DNA from: Allorhodoferax sp032337135
GTDB lineage: Bacteria; Pseudomonadota; Gammaproteobacteria; Burkholderiales; Burkholderiaceae_C
Direction: 5' to 3'
Assembly (NCBI RefSeq): GCF_032337135.1
Contig: NZ_JAVXZZ010000001.1
Location: 682,001 to 746,000, forward strand
Length of the DNA: 64,000 bases
Positions within the stretch are counted from its first letter, which is position 1. Each line of letters opens with the position of its first letter. Shown here piece after piece: positions 31,930 to 40,738 of the stretch. Below the pieces are notes generated by a model. That model worked only from the letters and a program-made list of their open reading frames with translations. It was not told the origin of the DNA and made no database searches. The translations under genes and the position numbers were made by a program.

Positions 31930-33183
31930 CTATTGGTAGGAGCGGGCGTCTTCGATGACCTTGCCATCGTTGGGCAGGCTGCCCGGAGCCAGCACTTCCA
32001 CCGTCGCGCGCAGCTTGGTGACGTCACGCACGGCCTCGCCAATGCGTTCGGCCAAACCGGCGACGCTGCTGCCCGCTTCCACCCTGAGTGTCATCACGTC
32101 GTTGGCCATTTCACCCGAGACCACCAGACGCGCCTTGAGTACCTCCGGGAAGCGCTTGGCCACGGTATCGACTTGTTTGGGGTGCACGAACATGCCACGG
32201 ATCTTGGTGGTCTGGTCGGCACGACCCATCCAGCCCTTGATGCGGGTGTTGGTGCGCCCGGTCGGGCAGGTACCCGGCAGAATGGCCGAGAGGTCACCGG
32301 TGCCGAAACGCACCAGCGGATAGTCGGGGTTGAGCACCGTCACCACCAGCTCGCCGACCTCACCCTCGGGCACCGGGTCACCCGTGCCCGGTCGCACGAT
32401 CTCGACGATCACGCCCTCGTCCAGCACCAGACCTTCGCGGGCCGCAGTCTCGTAGGCGATCAGGCCCAGGTCCGCCGTGGCATAGCACTGGAAACCATCG
32501 ATGCCGCGCGCCATGAACCAGTCGCGCAGCGAGGGCGGAAAGGCTTCGCCCCCGAACATGGCCTTCTTCAGGCTTGGCAAGGCCACGCCCAATTCGGCGG
32601 CTTTCTCCACGATGATGCGCAGGAAGCTGGGTGTGCCGATGTAGCCTGCAGGCTGCAACTCGCGCATGGCCTGCACCTGCTGTTCGGTCTGGCCGGTGCC
32701 GCCCGGAAACACTGTGCAACCCAAAGCATGGGCTCCCGTTTCCATCATCGAACCGGCGGGCACGAAGTGGTAGGAGAAACAGTTGTGGATCAGCTCCCCC
32801 GGACGAAAGCCCGCGGCAAAGATGGCACGCGCCATGCGCCAGTAGTCGCGTGCCGTGCCTTCGGGTTCGTAGATAGGGCCGGGACTCGCAAACACTCGCG
32901 GCATGCCCGCGCCCCAAGCCAGGGTGGTAAAACCGCCGAAGGCATCGCCCCCGGCTTCACGGCCTTGGCTCTGCAGCGCCTGCAGTTCACCCTTGCGGGT
33001 CACGGGCAACTGCGCCAGGGCGGCACGGCTGGTGACGGACGAGGCATCGACCCCCTGGAGAATGCGCGCAAACGCTGCACTGCGGCCCTGCGCCTGGGCT
33101 ACCTGGGCCGGCAAGGCCGCCAGCAATGCCGCTTCGCGTTCGGCCGGCGTGCGGGTCTCCAGCGCGTCATACACAGCGTTCAT
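31930..33183 (-). CDS. phenylacetate-CoA ligase-like AMP-binding enzyme
   Basis: The 417-residue adenylate-forming enzyme activates a carboxylic acid to its CoA thioester using ATP. PaaK-type features are the HNCFSYHFVPAGSMMETGA segment, the core QCYATADLGLIAYET, the hinge region VRFGTGDLSAIL and the C-terminal GRADQTTKIRGMFVHPKQVD. The canonical phosphate-binding loop is replaced by FTTLAWGAGMPRVFASPG, as in some PaaK relatives. The start is strongly supported by AGGAGGGTGGC. It is the last gene of the Liv-type cluster. It may ligate an aromatic or branched acid brought in by the transporter. Confidence 0.88.
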   Translation of the reverse strand: MNAVYDALETRTPAEREAALLAALPAQVAQAQGRSAAFARILQGVDASSVTSRAALAQLPVTRKGELQALQSQGREAGGDAFGGFTTLAWGAGMPRVFASPGPIYEPEGTARDYWRMARAIFAAGFRPGELIHNCFSYHFVPAGSMMETGAHALGCTVFPGGTGQTEQQVQAMRELQPAGYIGTPSFLRIIVEKAAELGVALPSLKKAMFGGEAFPPSLRDWFMARGIDGFQCYATADLGLIAYETAAREGLVLDEGVIVEIVRPGTGDPVPEGEVGELVVTVLNPDYPLVRFGTGDLSAILPGTCPTGRTNTRIKGWMGRADQTTKIRGMFVHPKQVDTVAKRFPEVLKARLVVSGEMANDVMTLRVEAGSSVAGLAERIGEAVRDVTKLRATVEVLAPGSLPNDGKVIEDARSYQ

Positions 33184-33204
33184 GCCACCCTCCTGAATCC
33201 AATC

Positions 33205-33234
33205 GTTTTGCTATTAAAGCGATAGCTGCATACG
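33205..33234 (-). repeat. dispersed intergenic repeat, copy 5
   Basis: Reading leftwards it runs CGTATGCAGCTATCGCTTTA then ATAGCAAAAC, which fits the tgc, agctat, a/t-rich, atagc plan of the family. It lies between the PaaK-like and livF-like genes. Confidence 0.5.
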
Positions 33235-33272
33235 AAATACCCATGCGGACTACAGCCAAATTTCATCTTGAA

Positions 33273-34085
33273 TCACGCGAGCCAGCGCTTGCGTCGCTTG
33301 TAGCTCTTGACGTCCTTGAAGCTCTTGCGCTCTCCGCCCCCCATGCCGAGGTAGAACTCCTTCACGTCCTCGTTGGTGCGCAGGTAGTCGGCGGCACCAT
33401 CCATCACCACCCGGCCGCTTTCCATGATGTAGCCATAGTCGGCGTACTTCAGGGCCATGTTGGTGTTCTGCTCGGCCAGCAGGAAGGTGACCTTCTCCTT
33501 GGTGTTGAGGTCCTTCACGATCTCGAACACCTCTTCGACGATCTGCGGCGCCAGCCCCATGGAGGGTTCGTCCAGCAGCACCATGGAGGGGTTGCACATG
33601 AGCGCCCGGCCGATTGCGCACATCTGCTGCTCACCGCCCGAGGTGTAGGCCGCCTGGCTGGTGCGCCGGGTCTTGAGGCGCGGGAAGTAGGTGTAGACCT
33701 TGTCCAGGTTGGCGGCGATCTCGCCCTTGTCACTGCGCGTGTAGCTGCCGGTCAGCAGGTTTTCTTCGATGGTCAGGTGGGCGAAGCAGTGACGCCCCTC
33801 CATGACCTGCACCACGCCACGCTTGACCAGATCGGCCGGTGACAGGTTCTCGATGCGCTCGCCCCGCAGCTCGATGCTTCCCTTGGTGACCGCACCGCGC
33901 TCACCCGCCAGCAGGTTGGACACTGCCCGCAAGGTCGTGGTCTTGCCCGCGCCGTTGCCGCCGAGGATGGCGACGATGCCGCCTTCGGGTACCTGCAGGG
34001 ACACGCCCTTGAGCACGAGGATCACGTGGTTGTAGATCACCTCGATGCCATTGACGTTGAGAACGATGTTGGATGTTTCACTCAT
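33273..34085 (-). CDS. livF: Liv-type ABC transporter ATPase (LivF-like)
   Basis: The 270-residue ATPase belongs to the branched-chain-amino-acid (HAAT) uptake family. Walker A is GGNGAGKTTT, the signature is TSGGEQQM, a slightly unusual form, and Walker B is MVLLDEPSMGLAP. The C-terminus is basic (KSFKDVKSYKRRKRW). The frame starts at 34244, but ATG 34085 gives a normal protein. It follows the substrate-binding gene after 193 bases of structured, repeat-containing DNA. It pairs with the LivG-like ATPase at 37828. The real substrate may not be an amino acid, because acyl-CoA ligases flank the cluster. Confidence 0.92.
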   Translation of the reverse strand: MSETSNIVLNVNGIEVIYNHVILVLKGVSLQVPEGGIVAILGGNGAGKTTTLRAVSNLLAGERGAVTKGSIELRGERIENLSPADLVKRGVVQVMEGRHCFAHLTIEENLLTGSYTRSDKGEIAANLDKVYTYFPRLKTRRTSQAAYTSGGEQQMCAIGRALMCNPSMVLLDEPSMGLAPQIVEEVFEIVKDLNTKEKVTFLLAEQNTNMALKYADYGYIMESGRVVMDGAADYLRTNEDVKEFYLGMGGGERKSFKDVKSYKRRKRWLA

Positions 34086-34104
34086 GGTCGTGACTCCGTT
34101 CAAA

Positions 34105-34167
34105 CCAAATGCAAAGCCCGCACCGCGAGACTTGCATTTGGCGGGTGGCAAGCGAAGCAAGCCACCC
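34105..34167 (-). other. two inverted repeats in the livK-livF gap
   Basis: CCAAATGCAA (34105-34114) pairs perfectly with TTGCATTTGG (34132-34141), and GGGTGGC (34143-34149) pairs with GCCACCC (34161-34167). In the transcript these form two stem-loops between the livK-like and livF-like genes. They have no T-run, so they look like processing or stability structures rather than simple terminators. Confidence 0.5.
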
Positions 34168-34194
34168 GACCGGGGCAGGGACACCGTGGAACGG

Positions 34195-34274
34195 GCTTGG
34201 CCCGGCCACCGGTGTCGCCCCCCTTGCCGGCGAAGCCGTGCCAAGGGGGAAGGCGCACAGCGCCTCAGGGGGTT
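34195..34274. repeat. GC-rich intergenic repeat related to 13975-14066
   Basis: GTCGCCCCCCTTGCCGGCGA followed by AGCCGTGCCAAGGGGG, then AAGGCGCACAGCGCCTCAGG, resembles the CCCCC/GGGGG element at 13975-14066. It is a recurrent intergenic motif in comamonads by my recollection. It lies right after the livK-like stop codon. Confidence 0.45.
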
Positions 34275-34278
34275 GCAC

Positions 34279-35610
34279 TCAAGACTGGCAGTCCGCGCCG
34301 GCGCGGCGGGTCAGCTTCTTCTCGGCGGCGTACTTGTCGGCCGCGGCCTTGACCATGGGCTTGATGATCTGCTCATCAGCCTGGTACCAGTCGCTGCTGA
34401 AGTCCCACTTCGAACCGTTCCAGGTGTGCACGCGGGCCCAGTTGGCGCCCATGTGGTCCTGGCAGCTGGTGGAGATGGGACGCAGCACGCCCTTGAAACC
34501 CAGCGCGTCGAGCTTGGGCTGGGTCAGGTTCAGGTTCTCGTAGCCCCAGCGTGCCTGCTCGCCCGTGACGACCTTGCCCTTGCCATAGCGCTCCTGGGCA
34601 GCGCGCACGCCCTCGACGGCGAACATCGCGCTCATCAGGCCACGCATGTACAGCACCTGGCCCACTTCTTCCTTGGGTCCGGTACCTTTGCCCTTTTCGT
34701 GCAATTTGCTCAGCACTTCCTTGACGACAGCAGCACCGGTTTCGGTACCGTGCTGCATGGTCACGGCGTTGTAGCCCTTGGCGCCTTCGCCCACGTCCTT
34801 GACGTCGGGCTCAGCACCGGCCCACCACACGCCGTACATCTTTTCGCGCGGGTAGCCGGTAGCCTGGGCTTCCTTGAGCGCGGTGGAGTTCATCACGCCC
34901 CAGCCCCACAGCAGCACGTAGTCAGGCCGGTTCTGGCGCACCTGCAGCCAGGTCGCCTTCTGCTCGACGCCGGGAGCGGTCACGGGCAACAGGTTCAGCT
35001 GGAAGCCAAGCTGCGCAGCACGTTCCTGCAGCAGCGGAATGGGTTCCTTGCCGAAGGGGCTGTCGTGGTACACGAGGGAAATCTTCTTGCCCTTGAGCTT
35101 GTCCATGCCGCCTTCCTTCTTGGCGATGTGCTGGATCAGCACGTCGGCCGCAACCCAGTAGGTGCCGGCAATCGGGAAGTTCCACTTGAACACACCTCCA
35201 TCGGCCGACTCGCTGCGGCCATAACCCGCGGTGATGAGCGGAATCTTGTCGTTGGGAGCCTTCTCGGTCAGGGCGAAGGTGATGCCGGTGGACAGCGGCT
35301 GGAACACGGTGGCGCCCTTGCCCTTGAGGCGCTCGTAGCACTCCACGCCGCGGTCGGTGGCGTAGCCGGTTTCGCACTCCTCGTAGGAGATCTTGACACC
35401 GTTGATGCCACCGCGCTCGTTCACGAGCTTGAGGTAGTCCACATAGCCGTTGGCAAAGGGCACCCCGTTGGGCGCATAGGCGCCGGTGCGGTAGACCAGT
35501 ACCGGGAAGAATTGCTCTTTGGCCTGCGCGTGGGCCGTGGTGACGGGAACCAGCGCCGACAGGGCTGCCGAGGCTGCGAAGGCGGCGACTGCGATTTGAC
35601 GAAGCTTCAT
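34279..35610 (-). CDS. livK: Liv-type periplasmic substrate-binding protein
   Basis: The 443-residue binding protein has a clear signal peptide (MKLRQIAVAAFAASAALSAL, cut near AHAQA) and the type I periplasmic fold of the LivK/UrtA group, with GGINGVKISYEECETGYATD near the start and SLVYHDSPFGKEPIPLLQER in the middle. A CxD pair near the C-terminus (RAGADCQS) may form a disulfide. It is longer than amino-acid LivJ proteins, as in relatives that bind aromatic acids or other carboxylates. The frame is open upstream to 36231 but only the ATG at 35610 gives a signal peptide. The ligand is not known. Confidence 0.9.
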   Translation of the reverse strand: MKLRQIAVAAFAASAALSALVPVTTAHAQAKEQFFPVLVYRTGAYAPNGVPFANGYVDYLKLVNERGGINGVKISYEECETGYATDRGVECYERLKGKGATVFQPLSTGITFALTEKAPNDKIPLITAGYGRSESADGGVFKWNFPIAGTYWVAADVLIQHIAKKEGGMDKLKGKKISLVYHDSPFGKEPIPLLQERAAQLGFQLNLLPVTAPGVEQKATWLQVRQNRPDYVLLWGWGVMNSTALKEAQATGYPREKMYGVWWAGAEPDVKDVGEGAKGYNAVTMQHGTETGAAVVKEVLSKLHEKGKGTGPKEEVGQVLYMRGLMSAMFAVEGVRAAQERYGKGKVVTGEQARWGYENLNLTQPKLDALGFKGVLRPISTSCQDHMGANWARVHTWNGSKWDFSSDWYQADEQIIKPMVKAAADKYAAEKKLTRRAGADCQS

Positions 35611-35669
35611 GGTATGTCTCCTAGGTTGGTGTGAAGCAGGTGAGGGAAAACGGATCAACAAACAGCGGA

Positions 35670-36746
35670 TCAGTGCGGGAAAGGCCACAGGCGCAGTTTC
35701 TGCTTGCCGATGGACCAGAGCTTGGCCAGCCCGTGCGGTTCCACGATCAGGAACCACACGATCAGGGCGCCGAACACCATGAACTCGGTGTGCGACACGG
35801 TAGCAGTGGAAATGGTCACCCCGGCCAGCGCGCCCAGTGCCGGCAGGAACTGGTTGAGCACGATGGGCAGCACCACGATGAAGGCGGCACCGAAGAAGCT
35901 GCCCATGATGGATCCCATGCCGCCGATGATGACCATGAACAGCAGCTGGAACGAGCGGTCGATGGAGAAGGCCGCCGGCTCCCACGAACCCAGGTGTACG
36001 AAGCCCCACAGGCCGCCGGCCACACCGACGATGAAGGAGCTGACCGCAAAGGCCGACAGCTTGGCGTAGACTGGGCGGATGCCGATCACACTTGCTGCCA
36101 CATCCATGTCGCGGATCGCCATCCACTCGCGGCCGATGGCCGAACGCACCAGGTTCTTGGCCATGAGCCCGAAGGCCAGCAGGAAGCCCAGGCAGAACAG
36201 GTATTTTTCGGTGGGTGTATCGATGGCCCAACCCAAGACCTGCAGGTTGGAGACCGACACCGAGCCCGAGGGATTGTTGTTGGTGAACCAGCCAATGCGC
36301 AGGAAAGCCCAGTCACAGAAGAACTGCGCTGCCAAGGTGGCCACGGCCAGGTACAGGCCCTTCACCCGCAGGCTGGGAATGCCGAAGAACATGCCCACCA
36401 GGGTGGCAAAGAAGCCGCCGGATAGCAGCGCCACGATCAGCGGCATGCCATCGACGCGCACATAGGTGTTGTAGGCCATGTAGGCACCCACGGCCATGAA
36501 GGCCCCGGAGCCCAGGGAAATCTGGCCGCAGTACCCGACCAGAATGTTCACCCCGAGCGCTGCCAGCGACAGGATGACGAAGGGAATCAGGATGGCCCGG
36601 AACATGTATTCGTCGGCCAGCAGGGGCACGGCGATGAGGGCAAAGGCAATCAGTGCCAGTACGCCCCAGCGGTCCTGGGCGATCGGAAAGATCTGCTGGT
36701 CGGCGCGGTAGCTGGTCTTGAACTGGCCGTTCTCGCGGTAAAACAT
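35670..36746 (-). CDS. livM: Liv-type ABC permease (LivM-like)
   Basis: The 358-residue inner-membrane permease has nine or so hydrophobic helices, for example LALIAFALIAVPLLADEYM and ILVGYCGQISLGSGAFMAVG, and the cytoplasmic EAA-like stretch GREWMAIRDMDVAASVIGI. GYCGQISLG is a hallmark of LivM proteins. The frame begins at 36833, but the ATG at 36746 gives a normal N-terminus. It forms the channel together with LivH, encoded just upstream in the operon. A 129-base gap with hairpins separates the two. Confidence 0.92.
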   Translation of the reverse strand: MFYRENGQFKTSYRADQQIFPIAQDRWGVLALIAFALIAVPLLADEYMFRAILIPFVILSLAALGVNILVGYCGQISLGSGAFMAVGAYMAYNTYVRVDGMPLIVALLSGGFFATLVGMFFGIPSLRVKGLYLAVATLAAQFFCDWAFLRIGWFTNNNPSGSVSVSNLQVLGWAIDTPTEKYLFCLGFLLAFGLMAKNLVRSAIGREWMAIRDMDVAASVIGIRPVYAKLSAFAVSSFIVGVAGGLWGFVHLGSWEPAAFSIDRSFQLLFMVIIGGMGSIMGSFFGAAFIVVLPIVLNQFLPALGALAGVTISTATVSHTEFMVFGALIVWFLIVEPHGLAKLWSIGKQKLRLWPFPH

Positions 36747-36789
36747 GGTTCGATACCTCTCAATCTTTTGTCTACGACCCGCTTCGCTT

Positions 36790-36813
36790 AACTTTGCTTT
36801 GCTTTGCAAAGTT
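36790..36813. other. inverted repeat in the livH-livM gap
   Basis: AACTTTGC and GCAAAGTT are perfect eight-base arms around TTTGCTTT, and the sequence can also be read as CTTTG repeats. With the hairpin at 36865-36887 it makes this 129-base gap unusually structured. Confidence 0.45.
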
Positions 36814-36864
36814 AGTCTGCGACGAAAGAGCATCCTTCGCCCATGGCGAAGAACCCTCCGGGTT

Positions 36865-36887
36865 GATCGCGTACTTCATACGCGATC
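36865..36887 (-). other. stem-loop over the livH stop codon
   Basis: GATCGCGTA and TACGCGATC pair perfectly around the loop CTTCA. The livH stop codon falls at the edge of the loop. No T-run follows, so it is more likely an RNA stability or processing element than a terminator. Confidence 0.5.
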
Positions 36888-37805
36888 GATGATCTTCTCG
36901 CCGAACAAGCCCTGCGGCCGGAACAGCAGGAACACGAGGGCCAGCACATAGGCAAACCAGATCTCGATGCCGCCACCGACCATGGGGCCGATGTAGACCT
37001 CGGAAAGCTTCTCACCCACACCGATGATCAGTCCGCCGATGATGGCGCCCGGCACCGAAGTGAGGCCGCCGAGGATGATCACCGGCAAGGCGCGCAGCGC
37101 CACGGTGGTCAGCGAGAACTGCACGCCGAGCTTGGAGCCCCAGATGATCCCGGCAACCAGCGCGGTGATGCCTGCCACGCACCAGACGATGACCCAGATG
37201 CGGTTGAGCGGAATGCCGATGCTCTGGGCGGCCTGGTGGTCATCAGCCACCGCACGCAATGCCCGGCCGGTGCTGGTCTTCTGGAAGAACAGCGACAGGA
37301 CACCGACCAGAATGGCTGCGATGACGGCTGCGATGATGTCCTCCTGATTCACCAGCACACCGCCTTCGAACACCGACTCGAACAGGAACAGCGGGTCCTT
37401 GGGCATGCCGACGTCGATCTTGTAGATGTCGCTACCGAAGATGGTCTGGCCGGCACCGTCGAGGAAATAGGTGATACCCAAGGTGGCCATCAGCAGCGTC
37501 ACACCTTCCTGGTTGACCAGGTGGCGCAGCACCAGGCGTTCGATCAGCCAGGCCAGCACGAACATGAGCACCGCCGCGGCCGCGAAGGCCAGCAGGTTGC
37601 CGACCACCTTGCTTTCGATGCCAAGTGCGTTCGGTATCCACTCGGAAAAACGCGCCATTGCCAGGGCTGCAAACAGCACCATGGCCCCCTGCGCAAAGTT
37701 GAAGACCCCCGAGGCCTTGAAGATGAGCACGAAGCCCAAAGCCACCAGGGCGTACAGCATGCCGGCCATCAGGCCGCCAAACAACGCTTCCAGAAAAAAT
37801 CCCAT
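36876..37805 (-). CDS. livH: Liv-type ABC permease (LivH-like)
   Basis: The 309-residue inner-membrane permease has about eight helices, beginning MGFFLEALFGGLMAGMLYAL, and the cytoplasmic segment STGRALRAVADDHQAAQSIG that docks with the ATPases. AIIGGLIIGVGEKLSEVYIG near the end is typical of LivH. The start is supported by GGAGCAAGGCA. It is 22 bases after the LivG-like gene, so the two are co-transcribed. It would import the ligand bound by the LivK-like protein in partnership with LivM. Confidence 0.93.
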   Translation of the reverse strand: MGFFLEALFGGLMAGMLYALVALGFVLIFKASGVFNFAQGAMVLFAALAMARFSEWIPNALGIESKVVGNLLAFAAAAVLMFVLAWLIERLVLRHLVNQEGVTLLMATLGITYFLDGAGQTIFGSDIYKIDVGMPKDPLFLFESVFEGGVLVNQEDIIAAVIAAILVGVLSLFFQKTSTGRALRAVADDHQAAQSIGIPLNRIWVIVWCVAGITALVAGIIWGSKLGVQFSLTTVALRALPVIILGGLTSVPGAIIGGLIIGVGEKLSEVYIGPMVGGGIEIWFAYVLALVFLLFRPQGLFGEKIIDRV

Positions 37806-37827
37806 TGCCTTGCTCCTTCGTGCTGGC

Positions 37828-38613
37828 TCAGTGGCCGGTGCCCAGGTAGGCCCGGATCACGTCTTCGTTGTTGCGCACTTCGTCGGGGGTGCCATCACCG
37901 ATCTTCTTGCCGTAGTCCAGCACCACCACGCGGTCGGAAATGTCCATCACCACGCCCATGTCGTGCTCGATCAGCACCACCGTGGTTCCGAATTCGTCGT
38001 TCACGTCGAGCACGAAGCGGCACATGTCCTGCTTTTCCTCGACGTTCATGCCCGCCATGGGCTCATCGAGCAGCAGCACCTGCGGCTCCATGGCCAGGGC
38101 GCGCCCGAGGTCGACCCGCTTTTGCAGACCGTAGGGCAACTGGCCCACGGGCGTCTTGCGGTAGGCCTGGATTTCGAGGAAGTCGATGATGCGCTCGACG
38201 AACTCGCGGTGCATGATTTCCTCGCGCTCGGCCGGGCCGATGCGCAGCGCCTGCATCAGGATGTTGCTCTTGATCTTGAGGTTGCGCCCCGACATGATGT
38301 TGTCGAGCACGCTCATGCCCTTGAACAGCGCCAGGTTCTGGAACGTGCGCCCGATGCCCATGGTGGCCACCTGGTGGCTGTCCATGTGCTTGAACTGCTG
38401 CCCACGGAAGGTGATGGCACCGATCTGCGGCTTGTAGACGCCGTTGATGCAGTTGAGCATGGAGCTCTTGCCGGCGCCGTTGGGGCCGATGATGGCGCGG
38501 ATCTCGTGCTCGCGCACATTGAACGAGATGTCGGTCAGCGCCTTGACGCCGCCGAAGCTCAGGGAGATGTTCTTGACGTCAAGAATGACGTCGCCGATGT
38601 GTTTCTTCGCCAT
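37828..38613 (-). CDS. livG: Liv-type ABC transporter ATPase (LivG-like)
   Basis: The 261-residue ATPase has Walker A GPNGAGKSS, the LivG-specific segment FQNLALFKGMSVLDNIMSGR, a signature region PYGLQKRVDLGRAL and Walker B QVLLLDEPMAGMN. PYGLQKR in place of LSGGQ is a usual LivG variant. The ATG at 38613 is 14 bases from the stop of the acyl-CoA ligase gene, so it belongs to the same operon. It works as a dimer with the LivF-like ATPase encoded farther down. Confidence 0.93.
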   Translation of the reverse strand: MAKKHIGDVILDVKNISLSFGGVKALTDISFNVREHEIRAIIGPNGAGKSSMLNCINGVYKPQIGAITFRGQQFKHMDSHQVATMGIGRTFQNLALFKGMSVLDNIMSGRNLKIKSNILMQALRIGPAEREEIMHREFVERIIDFLEIQAYRKTPVGQLPYGLQKRVDLGRALAMEPQVLLLDEPMAGMNVEEKQDMCRFVLDVNDEFGTTVVLIEHDMGVVMDISDRVVVLDYGKKIGDGTPDEVRNNEDVIRAYLGTGH

Positions 38614-38627
38614 GCTGTAAAGCCCTC

Positions 38628-40574
38628 TTATGCCGCGGCCTTGACCGGAGCAAATGTCTTCGCGTCGCTCAGCGCCAGGGTGGCGCTGACGCTGCCGGTG
38701 CGGCCGTCCTCGAACTTCACCTGGGTCTCGATGAACTGGCTGGTCTTGCCTTCGTACAGCGCATCGACCAGCACCTTGTACTTGTCGCCGATGAAGCCAC
38801 GGCGCACCTTGTTGGTACGGGTCAGCTCGCCATCGTCGGCATCGAGCTCCTTGTGCAGCACCAGGAAGCGGCTGATCTGGCTGCCTGCCAGCAGGCTGTC
38901 TTCGGCCAGGTCGGCGTTGACTTTCTCGACGCACTCCTTGATGAGTTCATAGACCTGCGGTTTCTGTGCGAGGTCGGTGTAACCGGCATAGGGCAGGTTG
39001 CGGCGTTCGGCCCAGTTGCCCACCGCTTCGAAGTCGATGTTGATGAAGACGCAGACCTTCTCGCGCCCGTCGCCGTAGGCCACCACTTCCTTGATCTGCG
39101 GGAAGAACTTGAGCTTGTTCTCGACGTACTTGGGTGCAAACATCGCGCCGTCAAAGGCGCCACCCTGGATGCGGCCCACGTCCTTGACGCGGTCGATGAT
39201 CTTGAGGTGGCCGTGGCTGTCGATGAAACCGGCGTCACTGGTGTGGTACCAGCCATCCGCCGTGAGCACTTCGGCCGTGGCGGTCGGGTTCTTGTAGTAC
39301 TCCTTGAGCAGACCAGGCGACTTGACCAGGATCTCACCGTTGTCGGCCACCTTGATCTCGACGCCTTCGCAGGGCACGCCCACGGTGTCGGCACGCGCCT
39401 CGTTGTCGGGCTGCAGGCACACGAACACCGCCGTTTCGGTCGAGCCGTAGAGCTGCTTGAGGTTGATGCCGATCGAGCGGTAGAAGGTGAACAGGTCGGG
39501 GCCGATGGCCTCACCGGCGGTGTAGGCCACGCGTACGCGGCTGAAACCCAGGGTATTGCGCAGCGGGCCGTAAACCAGCACATTGCCCAGGGCATAGGCC
39601 ATGCGGTCACCGAAGGACACCTCCTTGCCATCCATCAGCGCAGGGCCAACCTTCTTGGCCACCTTCATGAAGGCGTGAAACATGCTGCGCTTGATGACGC
39701 CGGCATCCTCCATGCGGATCATCACGCTGGTCAGCAAGCCTTCGAACACCCGGGGCGGCGCGAAGTAGTAGGTGGGGCCGATCTCCTTGAGGTCGATACT
39801 GACCGTGGCACTGCTTTCCGGGCAGTTCACCACATAGCCACACGCCAGCCACTGGGCATAGGAGAAGATGTTCTGGCCGATCCAGGCCGGCGGCAGGTAG
39901 GCCAACACTTCCTCACTGGACTGCAGCTTGTCGAAGTCGGCACCGGCGCGGGCCCGGTTGAACAGCGTGTCGTGCGTGTGCACCACGCCCTTGGGGTTGC
40001 CCGTGGTACCCGAGGTGAAGAACATGGCGGCCACATCGCCCGGTTGGATCTGGGCCACCTGCTCGGCGTAGAAGCCGGTGTGGATGCCGACAAAGGCCTT
40101 GCCCGCCGCCAGCAGTTCATCGACCGCAGCCAGGCCCGGCTCGTCGTAGTTGCGCATGCCGCGCGGGTCGTCGTAGAAGATATGGCTCAGCTGCGGGCAC
40201 TGCTCGCGAATTTCGAGCAGCTTGTCGACCTGCTCCTGGTCTTCCGCAAAGGCAAAGGTGACGTCGGCGTTGTTGATGGGGTAGACGCACTCGGGTGCGG
40301 CAGCGTCCTGGTACAGCGGGATCGGAATCGCACCCAGCGACTGCACCGCCAGCATGGTGGCGTACAGGCGCGGGCGGTTGGCGCCGATGACGACCATGTG
40401 GGCGCCGCGTTGCAGGCCGGCCTGGTGCAGGCCAGCGGCCATGTGCTCCACCATGGTGGCCATGTCCGACCAGGTGAGCGTCTGCCAGATGCCATATTCC
40501 TTCTCGCGCATGGCGGCGGCCTGCGGGCGCTGCGCGGCATGCTGGAGCATCAACTGTGGAAACGTAAATTGCAT
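38628..40574 (-). CDS. long-chain acyl-CoA synthetase family protein
   Basis: The 648-residue AMP-forming ligase has the phosphate loop MFFTSGTTGNPKGVVHTH, the core LKQLYGSTETAVFVC, the hinge YHTSDAGFIDSHGHLKIIDR and a C-terminal GAMFAPKYVENKLKF segment. It resembles FadD-like or long-chain ligases that use ATP and CoA. The chosen ATG at 40574 has AGGATCAGGA in front; the frame opens earlier at 40634. It is the first gene of the Liv-type operon and divergent from the Crp/Fnr-type regulator. The pairing with a transporter suggests that the imported compound is a carboxylic acid. Confidence 0.92.
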   Translation of the reverse strand: MQFTFPQLMLQHAAQRPQAAAMREKEYGIWQTLTWSDMATMVEHMAAGLHQAGLQRGAHMVVIGANRPRLYATMLAVQSLGAIPIPLYQDAAAPECVYPINNADVTFAFAEDQEQVDKLLEIREQCPQLSHIFYDDPRGMRNYDEPGLAAVDELLAAGKAFVGIHTGFYAEQVAQIQPGDVAAMFFTSGTTGNPKGVVHTHDTLFNRARAGADFDKLQSSEEVLAYLPPAWIGQNIFSYAQWLACGYVVNCPESSATVSIDLKEIGPTYYFAPPRVFEGLLTSVMIRMEDAGVIKRSMFHAFMKVAKKVGPALMDGKEVSFGDRMAYALGNVLVYGPLRNTLGFSRVRVAYTAGEAIGPDLFTFYRSIGINLKQLYGSTETAVFVCLQPDNEARADTVGVPCEGVEIKVADNGEILVKSPGLLKEYYKNPTATAEVLTADGWYHTSDAGFIDSHGHLKIIDRVKDVGRIQGGAFDGAMFAPKYVENKLKFFPQIKEVVAYGDGREKVCVFINIDFEAVGNWAERRNLPYAGYTDLAQKPQVYELIKECVEKVNADLAEDSLLAGSQISRFLVLHKELDADDGELTRTNKVRRGFIGDKYKVLVDALYEGKTSQFIETQVKFEDGRTGSVSATLALSDAKTFAPVKAAA

Positions 40575-40660
40575 TCCTGATCCTTTCGCCGCCGCTGGCA
40601 CGGCCAGCTGCGCATAGGCACTGATTGAGCCCAAATCGTAGCGATCCGTTTGACGTCAAG

Positions 40661-40678
40661 TTGTCGTTTGGACGACAA
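40661..40678. promoter_or_regulatory. TTGTCGT-N4-ACGACAA operator in the divergent promoter region
   Basis: Two perfect seven-base arms, TTGTCGT and ACGACAA, are separated by TTGG. This has the size and form of a Crp/Fnr-family site (TTGNN...NNCAA), and the regulator gene begins 60 bases away. The ligase operon starts about 90 bases to the left, so one site could control both. Confidence 0.6.
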
Positions 40679-40738
40679 TTGACTGCAATTGACCTAGGTG
40701 TTTTCCCTTCGCTGAATCGCAACTTACAAACTGCTGGC

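Noticed and set aside
38853..40580. 575-codon plus-strand frame opposite the acyl-CoA ligase
   Set aside because: It is a shadow frame; the minus strand carries all ligase motifs.
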